DNA of 64,000 nt from Lodderomyces elongisporus. Lineage: Eukaryota; Ascomycota; Pichiomycetes; Serinales; Debaryomycetaceae. Made by a program: the position numbers and the translations under genes. How positions within the stretch are numbered: position 1 is the first letter of the stretch; each line of letters begins with the position of its first letter. Shown piece by piece: positions 62,516 through 64,000 of this stretch. Location: the NCBI RefSeq assembly GCF_030384665.1, contig NC_083680.1, forward strand, positions 343,001 to 407,000, in the 5' to 3' direction. The notes below the pieces were generated by a model. The model did not search any database. It was not told the origin of the DNA and saw only the letters and a list, made by a program, of their open reading frames with translations.

Positions 62516-63388
62516 TTACTCAGAGTCATCTCGAAAATACTGTTTGGCAGCAACAATCCTTATATCTTTCACTACTTTTGGTTTCAAAGCCAACTTTTCC
62601 GATTCAATTTCGTAACTTAGTTGGAGCACATTATGCAAGGTGTCAAGCACGGTTTCGATCAGTTTTTCGGTGATCTTGTAACCACTCTTGTAGAAATCAT
62701 TAGCAACCAATGCAGTAAAGAGATCACCACAGCCATTGAAATCGCAACTAATTTGATTTATAGCGGTTTTTTGCAACTCTCCATGTGAATATGCAACACA
62801 ATATAGTCGACCTGCAACATTTACAGATGAAATCACTATATTCTCAACATGATACGTGTCTGCAAAATCCCTTAAAGCCAACACCAAATCATCCCAACTG
62901 GTAATCTTTGAACCACTCAATGTTTCAAATTCAAATTGATTAGGAGTAATTAAGGAAACAAGTCCGGTCGACAATATGTCTCTGTATACTGGTATGAGTT
63001 GATCCAGCACGTATAATTTCCCGTTATCTCCCAACACGGGATCAACTATCCATTTTGGAGTGCTAATGTTGTCCTGTCGATTTTGTTGAATCACTTTAGT
63101 GATTTCATCTTTGACTGCAAGAAGCACGTCTGCATTGGGACAATATCCAGTTAATATTAGATCAAATACACTCAACCCCATCACCTCATTCAATCCTCGT
63201 AAGACATCTTTGGTAGATTCAACAGTTGCTGCGGAACCTTGGAGCGAACCGTACCCTGGATGGTTTGAGTAATTTGTTGTATTAATTGCATCAACATCCC
63301 ATCCCATATATTGCAAAGGAAAAGTAATCGCTCGATTCCCAACGTAGCCATGTGCAACGTGTGACAGGATTGTAAGTAGTGACTTCAT
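62516..63388 (-). CDS. BUD16: pyridoxal kinase-like protein Bud16
   Basis: 290 residues from the ATG at 63388. The frame extends seven codons further, but only to a GTG. The start, LLTILSHVAHGYVGNRAITFPLQYMGWDVDAINTTNYSNHPGYG, is the conserved pyridoxal kinase N-terminus with the substrate-binding Ser and the loop after the first strand. The catalytic motif is GCGDLFTALVA with D222 as the base. WIVDPVLGDNGKLY and LITPNQFEFETLSG are further ribokinase-fold motifs of this family. The enzyme should phosphorylate pyridoxal/pyridoxine to make PLP in the cytosol. S. cerevisiae Bud16 is 312 residues, so this is of normal length. It is named after a bud-site phenotype, linked there to PLP-dependent genome stability. 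Confidence 0.93.
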   Translation of the reverse strand: MKSLLTILSHVAHGYVGNRAITFPLQYMGWDVDAINTTNYSNHPGYGSLQGSAATVESTKDVLRGLNEVMGLSVFDLILTGYCPNADVLLAVKDEITKVIQQNRQDNISTPKWIVDPVLGDNGKLYVLDQLIPVYRDILSTGLVSLITPNQFEFETLSGSKITSWDDLVLALRDFADTYHVENIVISSVNVAGRLYCVAYSHGELQKTAINQISCDFNGCGDLFTALVANDFYKSGYKITEKLIETVLDTLHNVLQLSYEIESEKLALKPKVVKDIRIVAAKQYFRDDSE

Positions 63389-64000
63389 GGTTACAAAGTA
63401 AAAGTACACTTCTGTTGGAATTATCTCACCTTTTAAATATTTTGAAATGTTTGTAATCTCTTACCTAATAAACTTTGATCCACTAACTCTAGCAAGAATG
63501 TTTCCACTAAAATATATTAAACTTAATTTGTTGTAGTTGAATTTGAATTTAAATTTAACTTCAACTTCAACTTCAATTTCAATTTCAATTTCAATTTACT
63601 ATTTCAATTTGTATCTGTATTTCAACTTGTACTTTGTTTAATATTCTATTTTGTTTATTTCGTTGGTTTCGGCATTACTCTAGTATATTCATGAAGTAAA
63701 TATTCAATATTCTTTTGACTCATACAAGATGTGTGTTATCAATTGTTCAATCGGCAAATGTTGGTTCTAGTTGAGCCGCAAGTTCTAAATCTCATTTGGT
63801 AGCAATATCTAAAACAAAGTGCCTTGTTAATTATTATGTACAAATATATATATATATATAGTATTATTTTTCTTTTAGGTATATGGCCAATTACGCACTC
63901 TTTTGTTTGAATGGGTCATGGCAGTGCCAATTACTAGGACCAGGATATGTGTTAAGACTAGTGTTTATGTCGTAGAACTTTTTTTTGCGCGTTGCCTCCC
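63389..64000. other. BUD16 upstream region to window end
   Basis: A hexamer-type repeat, ACTTCA then ATTTCA, occupies about 63541-63612, and a (TA)n lies at 63845-63860. No ORF or RNA gene is recognisable before the window edge. Confidence 0.6.

Overview
This 64 kb window is nuclear DNA of a budding yeast (Saccharomycotina). The evidence is AT-rich spacers full of homopolymers and microsatellites, single short-leader introns with GTATGT and TACTAAC signals, and yeast-specific genes (MIP1, MED19/ROX3, FMP27, PTK2, SUR7, ATG15, BUD16, PMP1). SUR7 looks most like the Candida form, and the RPL32 promoter carries a Tbf1-like and a Cbf1-like site, the arrangement described for ribosomal protein genes in Candida albicans. 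I therefore infer a CTG-Ser-clade yeast, possibly close to Lodderomyces or the C. parapsilosis group. The species is not proven, and residues encoded by CTG may be Ser rather than Leu.

Layout. Positions 1-5.7 kb hold two tandem secreted CFEM-like GPI proteins on +, the first broken by a frameshift. From 5.7 to 12.2 kb lies a very long spacer whose only recognisable gene is a 38-codon PMP1-type proteolipid (8291-8407, -). Its downstream side carries a U/G-rich repeat and three hairpins with the same tetraloop. From 12.2 to 15.7 kb is the mitochondrial DNA polymerase MIP1 (-). A multi-pass membrane protein with an acidic linker follows (18.7-19.7 kb, +). At 20.9-24.3 kb an Sds3-family chromatin protein and an upstream proline-rich ORF lie in the same frame, separated by a single TAG codon (-). 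An Ioc4-like PWWP protein (26.2-28.2 kb, +), intron-containing eIF5A (29.4-30.4 kb, +), a membrane RING-H2 E3 ligase (32.7-34.8 kb, +), eIF4B/TIF3 (35.7-37.3 kb, +) and intron-containing MED19/ROX3 (37.9-38.5 kb, +) follow. FMP27, a giant bridge-like lipid-transfer protein, fills 38.7-46.9 kb (-). A small unknown ORF (48.1-48.3 kb, -) diverges from RPL32 (48.7-49.7 kb, +), whose start codon is split by its intron. PTK2-like kinase (50.1-52.8 kb, -) is followed by a 4.5 kb spacer, SUR7 (57.3-58.1 kb, -), the vacuolar lipase ATG15 (60.3-62.0 kb, -) and the pyridoxal-kinase-like BUD16 (62.5-63.4 kb, -).

Function. These are independent housekeeping genes, not a cluster. Three of them (PMP1, PTK2, SUR7) concern the plasma membrane, and the first two regulate the H+-ATPase Pma1 in S. 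cerevisiae. Translation is represented by eIF5A, eIF4B and RPL32; chromatin and transcription by the Sds3-like protein, Ioc4-like protein and MED19.

The most interesting signals are mostly RNA-level. They are the covarying tetraloop hairpins downstream of PMP1, a structured island inside the eIF5A intron, the intron-split start codon of RPL32, and the single in-frame stop between two ORFs at 22976-22978. I found no tRNA, rRNA, transposon ORF or CRISPR array.
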